Shown in pieces: positions 1 to 10,386 of a stretch of 64,000 bases of DNA (position 1 is the stretch's first letter; each line of letters starts with the position of its first letter). The position numbers were made by a program, and so were the translations under genes. Under the pieces are notes generated by a model. The model did no database searches, was not told where the DNA came from, and saw only the letters and a list, made by a program, of their open reading frames with translations. The stretch comes from Notolepis coatsorum (taxonomy: Eukaryota; Chordata; Actinopteri; Aulopiformes; Paralepididae), in assembly GCA_963971535.1 (NCBI GenBank), contig OZ020594.1, positions 110,526,643 through 110,590,642 of the forward strand, written 5' to 3'.

Positions 1-1170
1 GAGGTATGATGACAGCCATGTCAGCGCAGAGCCAGCCACTCCCATTCCTGCGAGGGCCGCAAGGAGGATCTGGTGGTTGACTGTGTCGAAGGCTGCAGAT
101 AGATCTAGGAGAATCAGGACAGAGGAGAGGCCTTTCGCTTTTGCTAAGTGAAGTGCCTCTGTGACCGCAATGAGGGCTGTCTCTGTGGAGTGACCAGTCC
201 TGAAGCCTGACTGATTAGGGTCTAGGAGGTCATTCTGTAAGAGATAAGCAGTAAGTTGGTTGGATACAGCACGTTCAAGTGTTTTAGAAAGGAAGGAGAG
301 AAGAGAGACAGGACGGTAGTTGCCTATGACGGTAGGGTTCAGGGTTGGTTTTTTTATGAGCGGCGTGACTCTGGCTTGTTTTAGGGAGGTGGGGACCACC
401 CCCGAGTTGAGTGAGGAGTTGATGGTTGCAGTTAGGAATGGGAGGATGTCTGGTGCTATGGTCTGGAGGAGTGGGGAGGGTAGCTGGTCCAGCTGGCAAG
501 TAGTCGGACGGTTTGACGTTACCAGTGTCAGGGTCTCTGCTTCTGTAATGGGAGAGAAAGATGACAGAGTGAAGGATGAGGTTCTCGATTCAGCATTTGG
601 AATGGGTGGGGGTTGGGAGAAGGAGCTGCGGATGTTCTCCACTTTTTCCTCAAAGAAGATCGCAAAGTCTTCGGCAGAGAAAGATGAGGGAGGGGGGGGT
701 GGGGGGGGAGTGAGGAGGGAGGACATGGTAGCATGCAGTTTGCGAAGATTCTTGGCAGAGGCCTCGATCCTATGGTGGAAGAAAGAAGCTTTGTTATTAG
801 TGATGGTTTTGGAGAATGTTAACAAGAGGTTGTGATATGTGTCGATGTCAGCAGTGAGGCGTGACTTTCTATACTTCCTTTCAGCTGCTCTCAGGACCTG
901 TCTTTGTTCTCTCACTGGATCTGTCAGCCATGGACTGGGTGGGGAACGGCGGGCAGGTTTCTCAACGAGGGGACAGAGCTTGTCGAAGGAGGTTGCAAGG
1001 GCTGAAAGGAGGGTGGAGGTTGCCATCTCTGTGGAGAGAGCAGAGAAGGTGTCACTCAAAGGTAGAGCGGATAGTATGTCAGAGGAGAGGGTGGAGGGGG
1101 ATAGGGAGGGCAGGTTGCGTCTGAGTGAGACTGTTTGAGTTGGGGTGAAGACCTTTCGGTTAAGCATGAG
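1..1170 (-). mobile_element. L2-like LINE fragment (linker and start of reverse transcriptase), cut by window edge
   Basis: Read on the minus strand this gives the linker and N-terminal reverse transcriptase of a non-LTR retrotransposon. Visible blocks are SLLSFLSKTLERAV, QSGFRTGHSTETALIAVTEA and LILLDLSAAFDTVNHQILL, the last being the first catalytic RT box. Upstream (higher coordinates) is a linker with WLTDPVREQRQVLRAAERKY and AEDFAIFFEEKVENIRSSF. The RT continues beyond position 1, so the polymerase YADD-type box is not in the window. One or more small frame breaks occur (for example around 740), so the copy is probably dead. The motif style fits the L2/CR1 group; the exact clade is my inference. 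The + strand ORFs over this stretch are antisense shadows. Confidence 0.85.
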
Positions 1171-1190
1171 AGTTAGTGAGAAGGATATTA

Positions 1191-2239
1191 AGTAATGCTT
1201 TATAATTAGAACAGTGGGGCCAACAACAGTATACAGCAGCACAGTCTCAAGTGTGTTATTGCTATCGCTATATTGACAATGTGACCAGATTTGTTTTTAT
1301 TATTATTTCATTGATTGATTGATTGATTCATTCATTACCCAAATGTGAACAATTGTGTTTGATATTGAGATTGTTTGTATTATTGTTCATTGAATTCATT
1401 ACACAAATGAGAGCAACAGCATGTGTGTTTGTTTGATTCTTCACTCCCCCCTATGCAGGGGGTGCAACACTAGGTCCTCTGCTGTGCAGGGTCCACCTAA
1501 CAGAGGACATGGAAGGAGGTGCTCCATGGTCTGAGGTTCTGTGCCACAGTCGCATGTGGTTGGGCCACTAAGATAGCCCCATCTGCTTGGGGCTTCCCTG
1601 GAACGGTCAACACCTGGAAAGGAGCTAAGCAGCTATGACCCACGTGGCGTGTGGCCGGGACTACACACAATATCGGACCTTAACAGGAAACCCAACAGCA
1701 CCGCTAACATTGCTGCCTCCCTACCGGATGAGCTGAACAGCTTTTACGCCCGTTTTGAACGGTACCACCAACATTCCAGGGGAAGCCCCCACCACCACTC
1801 ATTAACCCCTCCCACAAGTATGTACGATGAACAATTCATGAGATATTGCAATGGACAATAATCTATTCATAAATAATTGTAATGCATGTATATCAATGAC
1901 AATAGGTTCACTATGGCATGTCTATATATTGTTAACAGGTGCCAGAGAGCTGATTACCAGCGAACCTGTATAATATCACCCTCTTGTGGTGAAAAGCTAT
2001 AACGTCATACTGAATATCCATTTCAATGATAGAAATGAATTAACTTAAAATACTTTACAAAACTGCCCTATTGTGAGGTTAGCTGCGGACAGAGATAGAC
2101 AGGTGGACAGAACCGACCTGATGGAGATAATTATTATATTATATATAGTGTAGAGGCACTAAACCAACATTCATCTCTATGTGGGGGAATGGTATCCAAC
2201 AAACAGTAAAGTAGCAACGGAGAATGAGACACTTGTTTT
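1191..2239. repeat. Chimeric dispersed repeat, copy 1 (second copy at 43341-44400)
   Basis: This segment matches 43341-44400 almost base for base over about 1.05 kb. It is built from unlike pieces. About 1450-1590 (minus strand) reads as a LINE C-terminal CDCGTEPQTMEHLLPCPLL zinc-knuckle block. About 1600-1775 (plus strand) reads GVWPGLHTISDLNRKP and LPDELNSFYARFE, a Rex1-type LINE linker. The remaining AT-rich DNA is noncoding. Copy 1 lacks about 20 bases present in copy 2 near 43990. It is a fixed composite that has been duplicated or mobilised as a unit. Confidence 0.8.
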
Positions 2240-2279
2240 AAATTAAACCATTATTTTATTTTCCTGCCTAGGTTACGTC

Positions 2280-2690
2280 TCTAAACTCTTACTGCACACG
2301 CTCACACTATGGACACTTTACAGAAGGAAAGATCACTTTAAAAAATAGTATAGCTTGAGATCATATAATATAGCATTGTATAGCAGTGTACATAAAGACC
2401 CAATGCCTCATCCGTAGCTAACAGTGTACTGCACCGACACAGGACCTAGCATGTACATGTAAATAGCTCATGTACAGATACCGATATGCCTACTTTGTTT
2501 ACTTTTTATTGCACTATGTCGCTCTATTGGTTGGACTCTTATTATTATTATTACTTGTATTATGCACATCGCTCTATTGGTTGGACTCTTATTATTACTT
2601 GTATTATGCACATCGTTGCGGGCGAGACCCCCCGCATTTCACTGTATACCTGTATGCCGTGACAAATAAAACTCTTGTATCTTGAAATCA
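2280..2690 (+). mobile_element. LINE 3' tail with internal tandem duplication
   Basis: Noncoding 3' end of a Rex1-like LINE, recognised by the closing pattern GCATTTCACTGTA then GTGACAAATAAAACTCTTG. The same tail occurs in reverse at 39478-39663. A unit starting GCTCTATTGGTTGGACTC is repeated in tandem at 2521-2570 and 2571-2614. No coding sequence remains. Confidence 0.7.
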
Positions 2691-3134
2691 CTTCCTGTTC
2701 CTTATATTATGGGGAGGGGGTTAAACCCACAGCATTAAGATATTTCTCACAAATTAATAATATAGCCATACCATCGGTAATATGAACAAAAACTAAATCT
2801 TTATATTAAATCAAATTAGATTAGTGAAAATATTTATATTCAATAATGTAAATGAATATAAAAACTTCATGAACACAAAATCACTATTCTGGCTGTTACA
2901 TTTCCAATCCCTAATTGTTACTGTGGAAGAATGATCAATGAATGATAATATTGCAGCCACAATCTACAACATAATATGTACCTACAGTACATTATGGAAG
3001 TCCATTTTTGTTTTTAAATTGAAGTCCAGGTCCAATGTGACGTGTCCGTCTGTCAACATTGAACACTGAAGTCTTCCTAGGGATCAGAGCTTCAAGCACG
3101 TGACCCACCAGTTCTGTGGTGAAACAGGCTCTGA
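2691..3134. other. AT-rich stretch without recognised gene
   Basis: Low-complexity AT-rich DNA with no supported gene or element. It ends directly at the left inverted end of the hAT-like element, with TCTGA at 3130-3134 as the candidate target duplication. Confidence 0.5.
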
Positions 3135-3439
3135 CAGGGTTCCCACGCTTGCATCGAAATATTTTTCCATACTACCTCCTGATTTTCCAGGTACCATATT
3201 AAGTGATGATCTATAGGCCCCTGAAGTTTTCTGCCCCCATCCGCCCCCCCTCCCCTCACACACACAACCCCCTAGGACACCTGACTACTTACTTGATTTA
3301 AAAGATGTGCCAGTCAAGTCTACATTGTAAATGCTTAGAGATTATGTCTTATTGATAATATCAATGCATGAAATAATGCAACAAACTGTAGATGAACAAC
3401 AATTTATTGAACTGGAACACATGAGCACTGGGATTGATA

Positions 3440-3610
3440 TATGTTCTCTCTTCCACTCCTCTCCTATATCATCCTGTCCTCTTCTCTCCACACCTCCCCT
3501 CGTGTCCGCTCCTGTCTTCTTCCTACTCTTCTCAACTCCTCTCCACTGTTCTCCCTTTTCCTCTGTCATCCTCCTCTTCCATCTTCGCGGCCTCTTCTCT
3601 TCCTCCTCCC
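3440..3610. repeat. Pyrimidine-rich low-complexity tract
   Basis: A C/T-rich tract made mainly of TCTCC, CTCCT and TCTTC words on the plus strand, inside the hAT-like element. The small ORFs across it in several frames are compositional. Confidence 0.75.
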
Positions 3611-3612
3611 TT

Positions 3613-3794
3613 GGGGGAACTAATGGGATAACTGGGGTTGCAACAAAAGTGCAACTAGGGCTAAAAACCCAATGAAATAAAATAATAATAAATAATATGC
3701 TTCTTAGCAGATTTCTTAGCTTAACATAACAGACCTAAGTTTGGGGGAACTAATGGGATGTTAACATCCGAGGGAACTAATGGGATAACTGGGG
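3613..3794. repeat. Three short direct repeats of GGGAACTAATGGGAT type
   Basis: The motif GGGAACTAATGGGATAACTG occurs at about 3615-3634 and again at 3772-3791. A shorter version, GGGGGAACTAATGGGAT, lies at 3743-3759. They lie downstream of the transposase C-terminus and could be subterminal binding motifs. That role is a guess. Confidence 0.6.
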
Positions 3795-4042
3795 ATGTTG
3801 TTTGCTCCTGACAAGAGTCTCAAAGTCTGGGGTGATGGTAGACAAAGCAACTCTGAGGTCATGCTCAATGCCCCTCTCCACTCATCTTACTCCTCCTCTC
3901 TACAGTCTGAAGATCTGAAACAGAATGTTATTTTGAGTTAAAATTGGTCATCTCCATAACCTAAAATGGTGTTATATTTGTCTTTATCTGACCAATACAT
4001 ATTACAATCTTTCATACATCCATAAAGGCTATTGCGCATACC

Positions 4043-4616
4043 TCATTGCTTTAACTTATTGACAGACTCTTGCAGCTCTTTCAGGGCTTTGTCTAGAGCT
4101 GCCATCTCTTCCTTTTTATCAGCAACCCCTTTCCGATAGGCATTTGATTTTGACAGCAGTGTAAAACCGTGCTTCTTCTCTGCCATGACTGCCATTTCAT
4201 GTGCTTCTTTCTCCATTGTTTCAGCACTAGTCATTACTTTTTGCTGCTTTGTTTTCACCTTCTGGATTTCCTGGCAGAGCTCCTTTCTTTTCTTCTCTTT
4301 GGTGGTTTGCTCTCAACTTCTTCTGGTCTTCCAGATACATCTCATATCTTGTCCTTGCTCCTCTGCAGTGTTGCTTGAGGTCTTTTGGAAGAGCTTCATC
4401 TGTGTGCCCAGCCATTGCATCGTGGACCAAGCGCATTGCTATTAGCGTCTTCTCCTGTAGGTTTTCAACAAGCATGTCCTTGTTAACAGAGTACCCCCTT
4501 TCTACTGCAGCTTGTCCATGAGACAGAGTGAAGAGACAGTTCATGATGTTCCACAGTTCTGCATACTCTTCTTTGCCACTGAGATATCTTCCGAAGAATT
4601 CAGAGGGCAAAGGGCT
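4043..4616 (-). pseudogene. hAT-like transposase, C-terminal part (dimerisation region and coiled coil)
   Basis: Minus-strand continuation of the transposase whose central part lies at 7769-8660. It opens with SEFFGRYLSGKEEYAELW, followed by SHGQAAVERGYSVNKDM, the hAT C-terminal dimerisation signature in the variant form found in many unnamed fish and invertebrate proteins. The tail, with AMAGHTDEALPKDL then KKEEMAALDKALKELQESV, is charged and probably coiled coil, and ends in a stop at 4043. A single-base frameshift near 4255 separates the last 70 residues from the rest. About 80-100 residues that homologues seem to carry before SEFFGRY are missing. The gene is therefore broken. Confidence 0.7.
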
Positions 4617-4622
4617 AAGGGA

Positions 4623-7600
4623 GCACTACCCTGACAAAAAGCACCTCTGGGTAGGCCAATCCCCCGCTCAGAGGTTAACTTTTGATTACGAAAACACTGA
4701 CTGATAACTTGAGCGCAAGGTTTCCCGGTGGTGGATCCGAAATGGAAAATATGACGTCTGCTAGCCAAAGCCTCTGGGAAGCTAGGAGATCGAATGTCCT
4801 CCCAACCAGGAAACCTACAAAGATAGGAACATGGAACGTGCGCACCATGTACGAAGCAGGGAAAGCTGACAACATCGCAAAGGAGATGCAAAGTTACGGC
4901 TTACACATACTAGGTTTAAATGAAACAAGATGGATAGGTTCAGGAGAGAGCAGATTAGCATCTGGAAAACAGATACTGTACTCTGGACATGAAGAAGAAG
5001 GCGCCCCACACACGCAGGGGGTAGGCATCATGCTCTCAACACAGGCGGAGAAGGCTCTCATTGGATGGGAACCAGTCTCCTCTAGACTCATCACAGCAAA
5101 GTTCAGAACGTCTCATCCAAGAATCACACTCAGGATCATTGTGGCATACGCACCAACCAACGATGCCACAGAAGAGTCAAAGGAGGAGTTCTATGGAAAA
5201 CTACAGAACACACTACTCAAAGCAACGGAAAGGGAGGTGGTTATACTGATGGGCGACATGAACGCCAAAGTGGGAAAAGAAAACAACGGATACGTACCAG
5301 TCATGGGACAGCAAGGAGTGGGCTGCAGAAACGAAAATGGGCAGATGTTTTTGGACTTCTGTGCAGACAACAGCCTGGTAATTGGCGGAACTTTTTTCCC
5401 ACATAAAGAAACTCACAAGACCACATGGGTGTCCCCTGATCAGAAAACATGCAACCAAATCGATCACATATGCATCAGGAAGCAGTTCAGACGATCTCTG
5501 CTCGATGTGCGAACAAAGAGAGGTGCAGATGTGGGATCAGACCACCACTTAGTCATAGCAAAGGTACAACTGAAGCTGAAAAGGGGGACCCCAGGAAACA
5601 GAATAACAAAGTATGACACCAAGAAACTGGAAGAAAAACTACACCAGAAGCACTTCCAGATCACACTGAGGAACAAGTTCCAGGCCCTGGCTGAAATGGG
5701 CAGTGGGGAAGAAGAAATCGACGAAAGCTGGGAGAAGATCAAAAACGTGTGGCAAACAACCTGCGAGGAAAGTCTGGGAAGAAGAAAGAAAGAAAACAAA
5801 ATGTGGATCACCCAAAGAACATTGGACAGCATGGAGGAGAGGAAAAAGGCAAAGGACCACCTCAACAATGCCAGGACGAGAGCAGCCAAGGAGAAGCACA
5901 CAAAGGAATACAACAGGATACATAAAGAAATAAAGAAAAAGGTCAGGGCGGACAAGAGATGCTACTATGAAGAGCTTGCTACACAAGCAGAAGAAGCAGC
6001 GGGACAGAGAAACATGAGAGAGGTATACAACATCACCAGGAAGCTCTCGGGGAGAAGGATGAAATCAGAGAAGCCCATAAAAGACAAGGCAGGAAACACA
6101 CTATCCACAAAGGAAGAACAAACAAGGAGATGGGTAGAACATTTCACAGAGCTGCTCAACAGAGCACCAGCAAGCATCCCAGCAGATATACAAGCAGCAA
6201 CAGACACACTCCCACTGAAAATGATCCCCCCAACGAAAGAAGAAACTAGGAAAGCAATATCACAATTGAGAGATGGGAAAGCAGCAGGACCAGACACCAT
6301 TCCGAGTGAAGCATTCAAGACCGACATCATTACAAGCATCAAAGCACTCCATCCCCTCATGAGGAAAATTTGGCAAGAAGAAAGGATACCCAAAGATTGG
6401 AAAGAAGGCTACATAGTGAAGATACCAAAGAAAGGGGACCTTGCACTATGCAAGAACTACCGGGGGATCACGCTACTTTCAACTGCCAGCAAAGTCTTCA
6501 ACCGGATAATTCTAGATAGGATGAAGACTGCCGTTGACATGCTCCTCAGAGACCATCAAGCAGGATTCCGGAAAGAAAGGTCATGCATAGACCAGATCGC
6601 CACACTGAGGATCATCATCGAACAGTCCCTGGAATGGAACAGCTCCTTATACATCAACTTCATCGATTTCGAACAGGCCTTTGACAGTCTAGATAGGAAC
6701 AGTCTGTGGCACCTGATGGAGCACTATGGAATCCCACCGAAGTACATCAACATCATCAGAGGATCATATGACGAAATGACAAGTAGGGTACTGCACAGAG
6801 GGGAGCCCTCAAACCCGTTCGAGATAAAGACCGGAGTGAGACAAGGCTGCCTGCTGTCACCCTTCTTGTTCCTGCTGGCCATTGATTGGACCATGAAGAA
6901 GACAACAGAAGGAGCCAGAAACGGCATCCAGTGGACACTGATGCACCAGCTTGAAGACCTCGATTTTGCAGATGACCTAGCTCTCTTATCACACAGTCAC
7001 CAGCAAATGCAACAAAAGACCAACAAACTAAAGGAAACAGCCTCAACTCTAGGAATGAAGATCAATAGGGTAAAAACCAAGATTATGAAGATCAACACAA
7101 AGTGCCAGCAAAACATTGAACTAGAGGGAGAGGCCATCGAAGAAACTAACTCCTTTACCTACCTTGGGAGCATAGTAGATACAGCGGGTGGCACAGAAGA
7201 AGACATCCGAGTGCGAATCGGAAAAGCAAGAACGGCATACAACCTACTTGGTCGAGTATGGAGGTCTCGCGAAATAAAAACCAACACAAAGCTGAGGATC
7301 TTTAACTCCAATGTTAAATCAGTCCTCCTGTATGGCGCCGAGACCTGGAAGACAACTGTAGGGCTGAATCAGAAAGTACAGTCCTTCATAAATTCCTGCC
7401 TCCGCCGCATTCTAAGAGTGAGATGGCCAAATGTCATTACAAATCTGGACCTGTGGGAGCGCACAAAACAACTACCCCCGCCAGAAGAAATAAAGAAGAG
7501 AAAGTGGATGTGGATAGGCCATACCCTGAGAAAGGAAGACACAAACATCACCCGGCAAGCCCTACGATGGAACCCACCTGGAAAGAGGAAACGCGGCAGG

Positions 7601-7758
7601 CCTCGAAACACCTGGCGCCGTTCTTGGGAAGGGGAAATGAAAGAGGCTGGACTGGGATGGCACAACATCGTTCGGGAGGCCAAAAACCGCGCAACATGGA
7701 AAGAAATCGTCAGTGGCCTATGCTCCGCAGGGAGTGCAAAGGCTTAAGTCAGTAAGTC
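4623..7758 (+). mobile_element. RTE-type LINE inserted in the hAT-like element
   Basis: A near-complete LINE of about 3.1 kb containing one long ORF. The flanks carry AAGGGA at 4617-4622 and 7759-7764, a likely target duplication. Removing the LINE and one AAGGGA brings the hAT transposase halves together on the minus strand with one residual frame slip. The 3' end is very short, with only a few bases after the stop, and ends in an AAGTCAGTAAGTC repeat. A short 3' UTR with a small tandem repeat and no poly(A) is characteristic of the RTE clade. Confidence 0.85.
4682..7747 (+). CDS. RTE LINE polyprotein: apurinic endonuclease plus reverse transcriptase, 1021 aa, intact
   Basis: An uninterrupted ORF encoding the enzyme that nicks target DNA and reverse-transcribes LINE RNA. 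The endonuclease spans about residues 45-295: WNVRTM (51-56), LNETRW (79-84), GDMNAKVG (191-198), QIDHICI (259-265) and SDHHLV (286-291), which are the expected catalytic and metal-binding boxes. The reverse transcriptase spans about 520-830: DGKAAGPDTIPSEAF, YRGITLLST (about 593), FIDFEQAFDSLDR, GVRQGCLLSPFLF (about 717) and the catalytic FADD (about 760). A C-terminal block follows with SFTYLGSIVD and LRRILRVRWP, typical of RTE proteins. Length matches the family norm near 1000 aa. The ATG lies 59 bases inside the 5' boundary, so the element may be slightly 5' truncated. No stop or frameshift is seen. This is the only plausibly active retrotransposon in the window. Confidence 0.93.
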   Translation: MITKTLTDNLSARFPGGGSEMENMTSASQSLWEARRSNVLPTRKPTKIGTWNVRTMYEAGKADNIAKEMQSYGLHILGLNETRWIGSGESRLASGKQILYSGHEEEGAPHTQGVGIMLSTQAEKALIGWEPVSSRLITAKFRTSHPRITLRIIVAYAPTNDATEESKEEFYGKLQNTLLKATEREVVILMGDMNAKVGKENNGYVPVMGQQGVGCRNENGQMFLDFCADNSLVIGGTFFPHKETHKTTWVSPDQKTCNQIDHICIRKQFRRSLLDVRTKRGADVGSDHHLVIAKVQLKLKRGTPGNRITKYDTKKLEEKLHQKHFQITLRNKFQALAEMGSGEEEIDESWEKIKNVWQTTCEESLGRRKKENKMWITQRTLDSMEERKKAKDHLNNARTRAAKEKHTKEYNRIHKEIKKKVRADKRCYYEELATQAEEAAGQRNMREVYNITRKLSGRRMKSEKPIKDKAGNTLSTKEEQTRRWVEHFTELLNRAPASIPADIQAATDTLPLKMIPPTKEETRKAISQLRDGKAAGPDTIPSEAFKTDIITSIKALHPLMRKIWQEERIPKDWKEGYIVKIPKKGDLALCKNYRGITLLSTASKVFNRIILDRMKTAVDMLLRDHQAGFRKERSCIDQIATLRIIIEQSLEWNSSLYINFIDFEQAFDSLDRNSLWHLMEHYGIPPKYINIIRGSYDEMTSRVLHRGEPSNPFEIKTGVRQGCLLSPFLFLLAIDWTMKKTTEGARNGIQWTLMHQLEDLDFADDLALLSHSHQQMQQKTNKLKETASTLGMKINRVKTKIMKINTKCQQNIELEGEAIEETNSFTYLGSIVDTAGGTEEDIRVRIGKARTAYNLLGRVWRSREIKTNTKLRIFNSNVKSVLLYGAETWKTTVGLNQKVQSFINSCLRRILRVRWPNVITNLDLWERTKQLPPPEEIKKRKWMWIGHTLRKEDTNITRQALRWNPPGKRKRGRPRNTWRRSWEGEMKEAGLGWHNIVREAKNRATWKEIVSGLCSAGSAKA

Positions 7759-7768
7759 AAGGGACCTC

Positions 7769-8660
7769 ATATGCCGCACAGAGGACTTCTCTCCATAATT
7801 TTCTTGCAGGTCATTGCAAGTAAGGAGACGCATTCTTTTTTTAACTCCACGATTTTCACTGGATTTTCCTGGAGCTTCTCAGATGCCTTCTGCAAAGCCT
7901 GCTTGGTTGAAAATCCTATGTCCAGGTGTTTGAGAGGGACATGGATTTGCTTCTCTTGGGAGTCCAGTTTAGTGAGCTGGAGAGGTGTCTTGATCTTTGC
8001 CAGCTCTTCTCTCTTGATAAAGCATGACAGCAGGCCTGTCAGGGTGCTTTGGAGCTCCTTTGCCAAGAATGGCACCATTGGGGCATCTGTCTGAAATACC
8101 TCCAAAAAAGGCTTCAGCTGTCTTGCAACAAAAGCGAAAAACTCAAGTTTAGCCAGGAAAAGAGGGTCTTCGGTTGCCTTCTTGACTGTCAAGTAGGACG
8201 CAGATGTTGGCACTTTACTCTTCGGAAGTTTCTTGTGGCTGTGGATGTACGCCATCACAGCTGGCCACACTTCGATTGCCCGCACAGCAACTTGCAAGTC
8301 TTCCACCCATCGAGTGGCACAGAACTTCAGAGGAAATCTTGCAGTTTTAGTCAGCTCACTGAAATCCTCTCGCCTTGCTGGCGAGTCATGGAACACCTGC
8401 CAAAGCGCTCTCAGCACATCTCCGATTTTCCAACCTGTTTCCCTCTCTCCGGTCTGGAAACTTCCATGCACAACATGCAGACCACAACATCCCAGGTTGA
8501 TGAGCTTTGGTGCATCTGGGTCCTCTTTGCTCTTGTCCTCTTGTAATATTCTTAAGAACTTCCAATTCACTGTAGGGCCGTCCATCGATATTTGCAGGAG
8601 CTTCTTGGGGTCCAAAGGTGACAGGGATCTGTTGATACCCTCCAAGAGCTTCTCTGCCTA
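7769..8660 (-). pseudogene. hAT-like transposase, central catalytic region
   Basis: A minus-strand ORF of about 295 codons, with QISMDGPTVNWKFLRIL and CCGLHVVHGSFQTG near its start, then WQVFHDSPARREDF, RFPLKFCATRWVEDLQVAV and FQTDAPMVPFLAKELQ. The family recurs as uncharacterised proteins in fish and invertebrates and is transposase-derived (RNase-H-like fold, hAT type). The Asp of SMDGP is a candidate catalytic acid. The exon seems to begin at a TATAGGCAG acceptor near 8660. No upstream N-terminal exon was found. It ends at ERSPL, where a frame slip and then the RTE insertion follow. I am fairly sure of the transposon origin, less sure of the superfamily. Confidence 0.72.
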
Positions 8661-8870
8661 TAACTGGCTCGTTATGAGAGCTAACGTTGGTAGCTACTGT
8701 ACCTGGCGCTGGCTAACTGGCTCGTTATGAGAGCTAATGTTGGCTAGCTACTGTACCTGGCTAACTGGCTTGTTATGAGAGCTAACATTGGCTAGCTACT
8801 GTACCTGGCGCTGGCTAACTGGCTCGTTATGAGAGCTAACGTTGGCTAGCTAGTTAGCAAGATTGCACTG
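8656..8870. repeat. Minisatellite, about 55-61 bp unit, four copies
   Basis: Four tandem copies of a unit carrying GGCTCGTTATGAGAGCTAAC and GTTGGCTAGCTACTGTACC. They differ by a GCGCTGGCTAAC stretch present or absent. The array lies directly upstream of the transposase exon, inside the hAT-like element. Confidence 0.85.
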
Positions 8871-9302
8871 CTTACTAACTAACGGTGATAAACCCAGGTT
8901 TACCACACAGTTAAAACACAGCTACTTACATTTGAGGATACACTTGCATAAGAAGTTTCACTCAAGTTTCACTGTAGATGCCAAGGCTCCCTTGGCTCAC
9001 CAAGTTGCCTGCATCAAATTCCAACATCCAATATAGGATGCCAAGAGCATGCTCTACAACATGGGATCATCCATTTCTATCTACAGTAAAAGCTGTTCAC
9101 ATGTAAATGGTTTTTTAAAACTCATGTTAATTCTGTGCTCAATAGTTACATTTTATTACACATCATCCAATAAAAATGTCCAGGACAACTGTTTCTATTT
9201 CCATGTAATTGGTCACTTTTGCTCAGTTTCCATGATTTTCCATACCTGGAAAATGAAAAAATTAATCCCATGTTTTCCAGGTACCGTGGGAACCCTGTCT
9301 GA

Positions 9303-9766
9303 GGTTTTGTCAGATGCTCTCTGGCGCCACCAGTTATTGAAGGAATACACTGTTGCTGTCACACCTCAGTCTTCTGACTGCTACCTTGAACTACTTATGA
9401 GTGAAGCCCACTAGGGCACGACATATCTGCAGTAGAGATGTCCGCTGTCACTCCAATACAATGGAGCTAAATGGCACCGGGTTTGTGCCAAAATAATACA
9501 TTTGAAAAACTCAACATTAATGTCTATAGAGCTTTTTATTTCATTTAGCAACTATTTTCTGTAGAGTATTCTACTTTTAACTTAAGTAAAATATCATGTC
9601 CTAATGGCTACACAGCATTTTAAATTATAACACTCATAATGAAAGAGTCAAAACAAGCATGAGATATATTTTATTGACTAAATCAAAAAAGGGGGTACAG
9701 AATCTTTGTGTTTGATATGAATGAAGATAAACGGAAATCAGTCACAAAACAAAAATAATTCCGAAG
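9303..9766. other. Noncoding flank, nothing recognised
   Basis: AT-rich DNA right of the hAT-like element. I see no ORF with recognisable content and no repeat structure before the 38-bp array. Confidence 0.5.
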
Positions 9767-9950
9767 GATTCCTATTGTGTATACTACTAAGTATAAGTAC
9801 ATGGGGTTCCTATTGAGTATACTACTTAGTATAAGTACATGGGGTTCCTATTGCGTATACTACTTAGTATAAGTACATGGGGTTCCTGTTGAGTATACTA
9901 CTTAGTATAAGTACATGGGGTTCCTGTTGAGTATACTACTTAGTATGGGA
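9767..9950. repeat. 38-bp tandem array, about 4.7 copies
   Basis: The unit contains TTCCTATTGAGTATACTACT followed by TAGTATAAGTACATGG. Each unit holds a short palindromic core (AGTATACT and AGTAT/GTAC words). A further degraded part-unit, ACATGGGGTTTCTATT, follows the SINE at 10388, so the SINE appears to have landed inside the array. Confidence 0.88.
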
Positions 9951-9960
9951 ACAGAATGTT

Positions 9961-10386
9961 TGGGCAGCACAGTGGTGTAGTGGTTAACACTGTCGCCTCA
10001 CAGCTAGAAGGTCCTGGGTTCGATTCCTACTTGGGGACAAGGTTGCCGCGTTGCCAGGTACCCAGGTGGGGTATCTCCCGGGCCTTTCTGTGTGGAGTTT
10101 GCATGTTCTGCCCGTACTCGCAAGGGTTTCCCCTGCAGATAAGATAAACCCAAAGGAAAAACATGCAGAACAGATCGCCAACGCTGTCGCGTCCCTGACG
10201 AAGACGGACAGGAGCACTTGGATTGGTCCCCGGGCGCGGCCCACGCCACAGCCCATGTCTGCTCCCGGCTGCCCTTGGGGGGGAAGGACGACGGGATGGG
10301 AAAAGTGCAGAGAGACATTTCATCAGTGCATGTGTGTGTTCCTGTGTGTCGCCCATCTCGCATGTGTGTGTTCTTCTTCTAAAAAA
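9961..10386 (+). mobile_element. tRNA-derived SINE (about 425 bp)
   Basis: The head carries an A-box-like TGGTGTAGTGGTTAAC and a B-box GGTTCGATTCC, the internal RNA polymerase III promoter of a tRNA-derived SINE. The body contains GTGGAGTTTGCATGTTCT, widespread in fish SINEs, and the end is a CTTCTTCTAAAAAA tail. Lines reading this as protein on either strand are spurious. No clean target duplication was found. Confidence 0.85.

Larger units (their letters stand above)
3135..9297 (-). mobile_element. hAT-like DNA transposon, split by an RTE LINE
   Basis: A 13-bp perfect terminal inverted repeat is visible: CAGGGTTCCCACG at 3135-3147 and CGTGGGAACCCTG at 9285-9297. The flanks share TCTGA (3130-3134 and 9298-9302), a likely 5-bp target duplication. 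Some hAT lineages make 5-bp duplications, but 8 bp is the usual length. Transposase sequence runs on the minus strand in two blocks, 7769-8660 and 4043-4616, separated by the RTE at 4623-7758. Without the RTE the element is about 3.0 kb. Its 5' half is occupied by a tandem array at 8656-8870 and the N-terminal transposase exons were not found, so it is probably not autonomous. Confidence 0.8.

Noticed and set aside
9961-10040. tRNA gene (A and B boxes)
   Set aside because: The head is degenerate, cannot be shown to fold as a cloverleaf and is fused to a SINE body and tail; the same holds for 19150-19238, 23011-23095 and the head near 60782.
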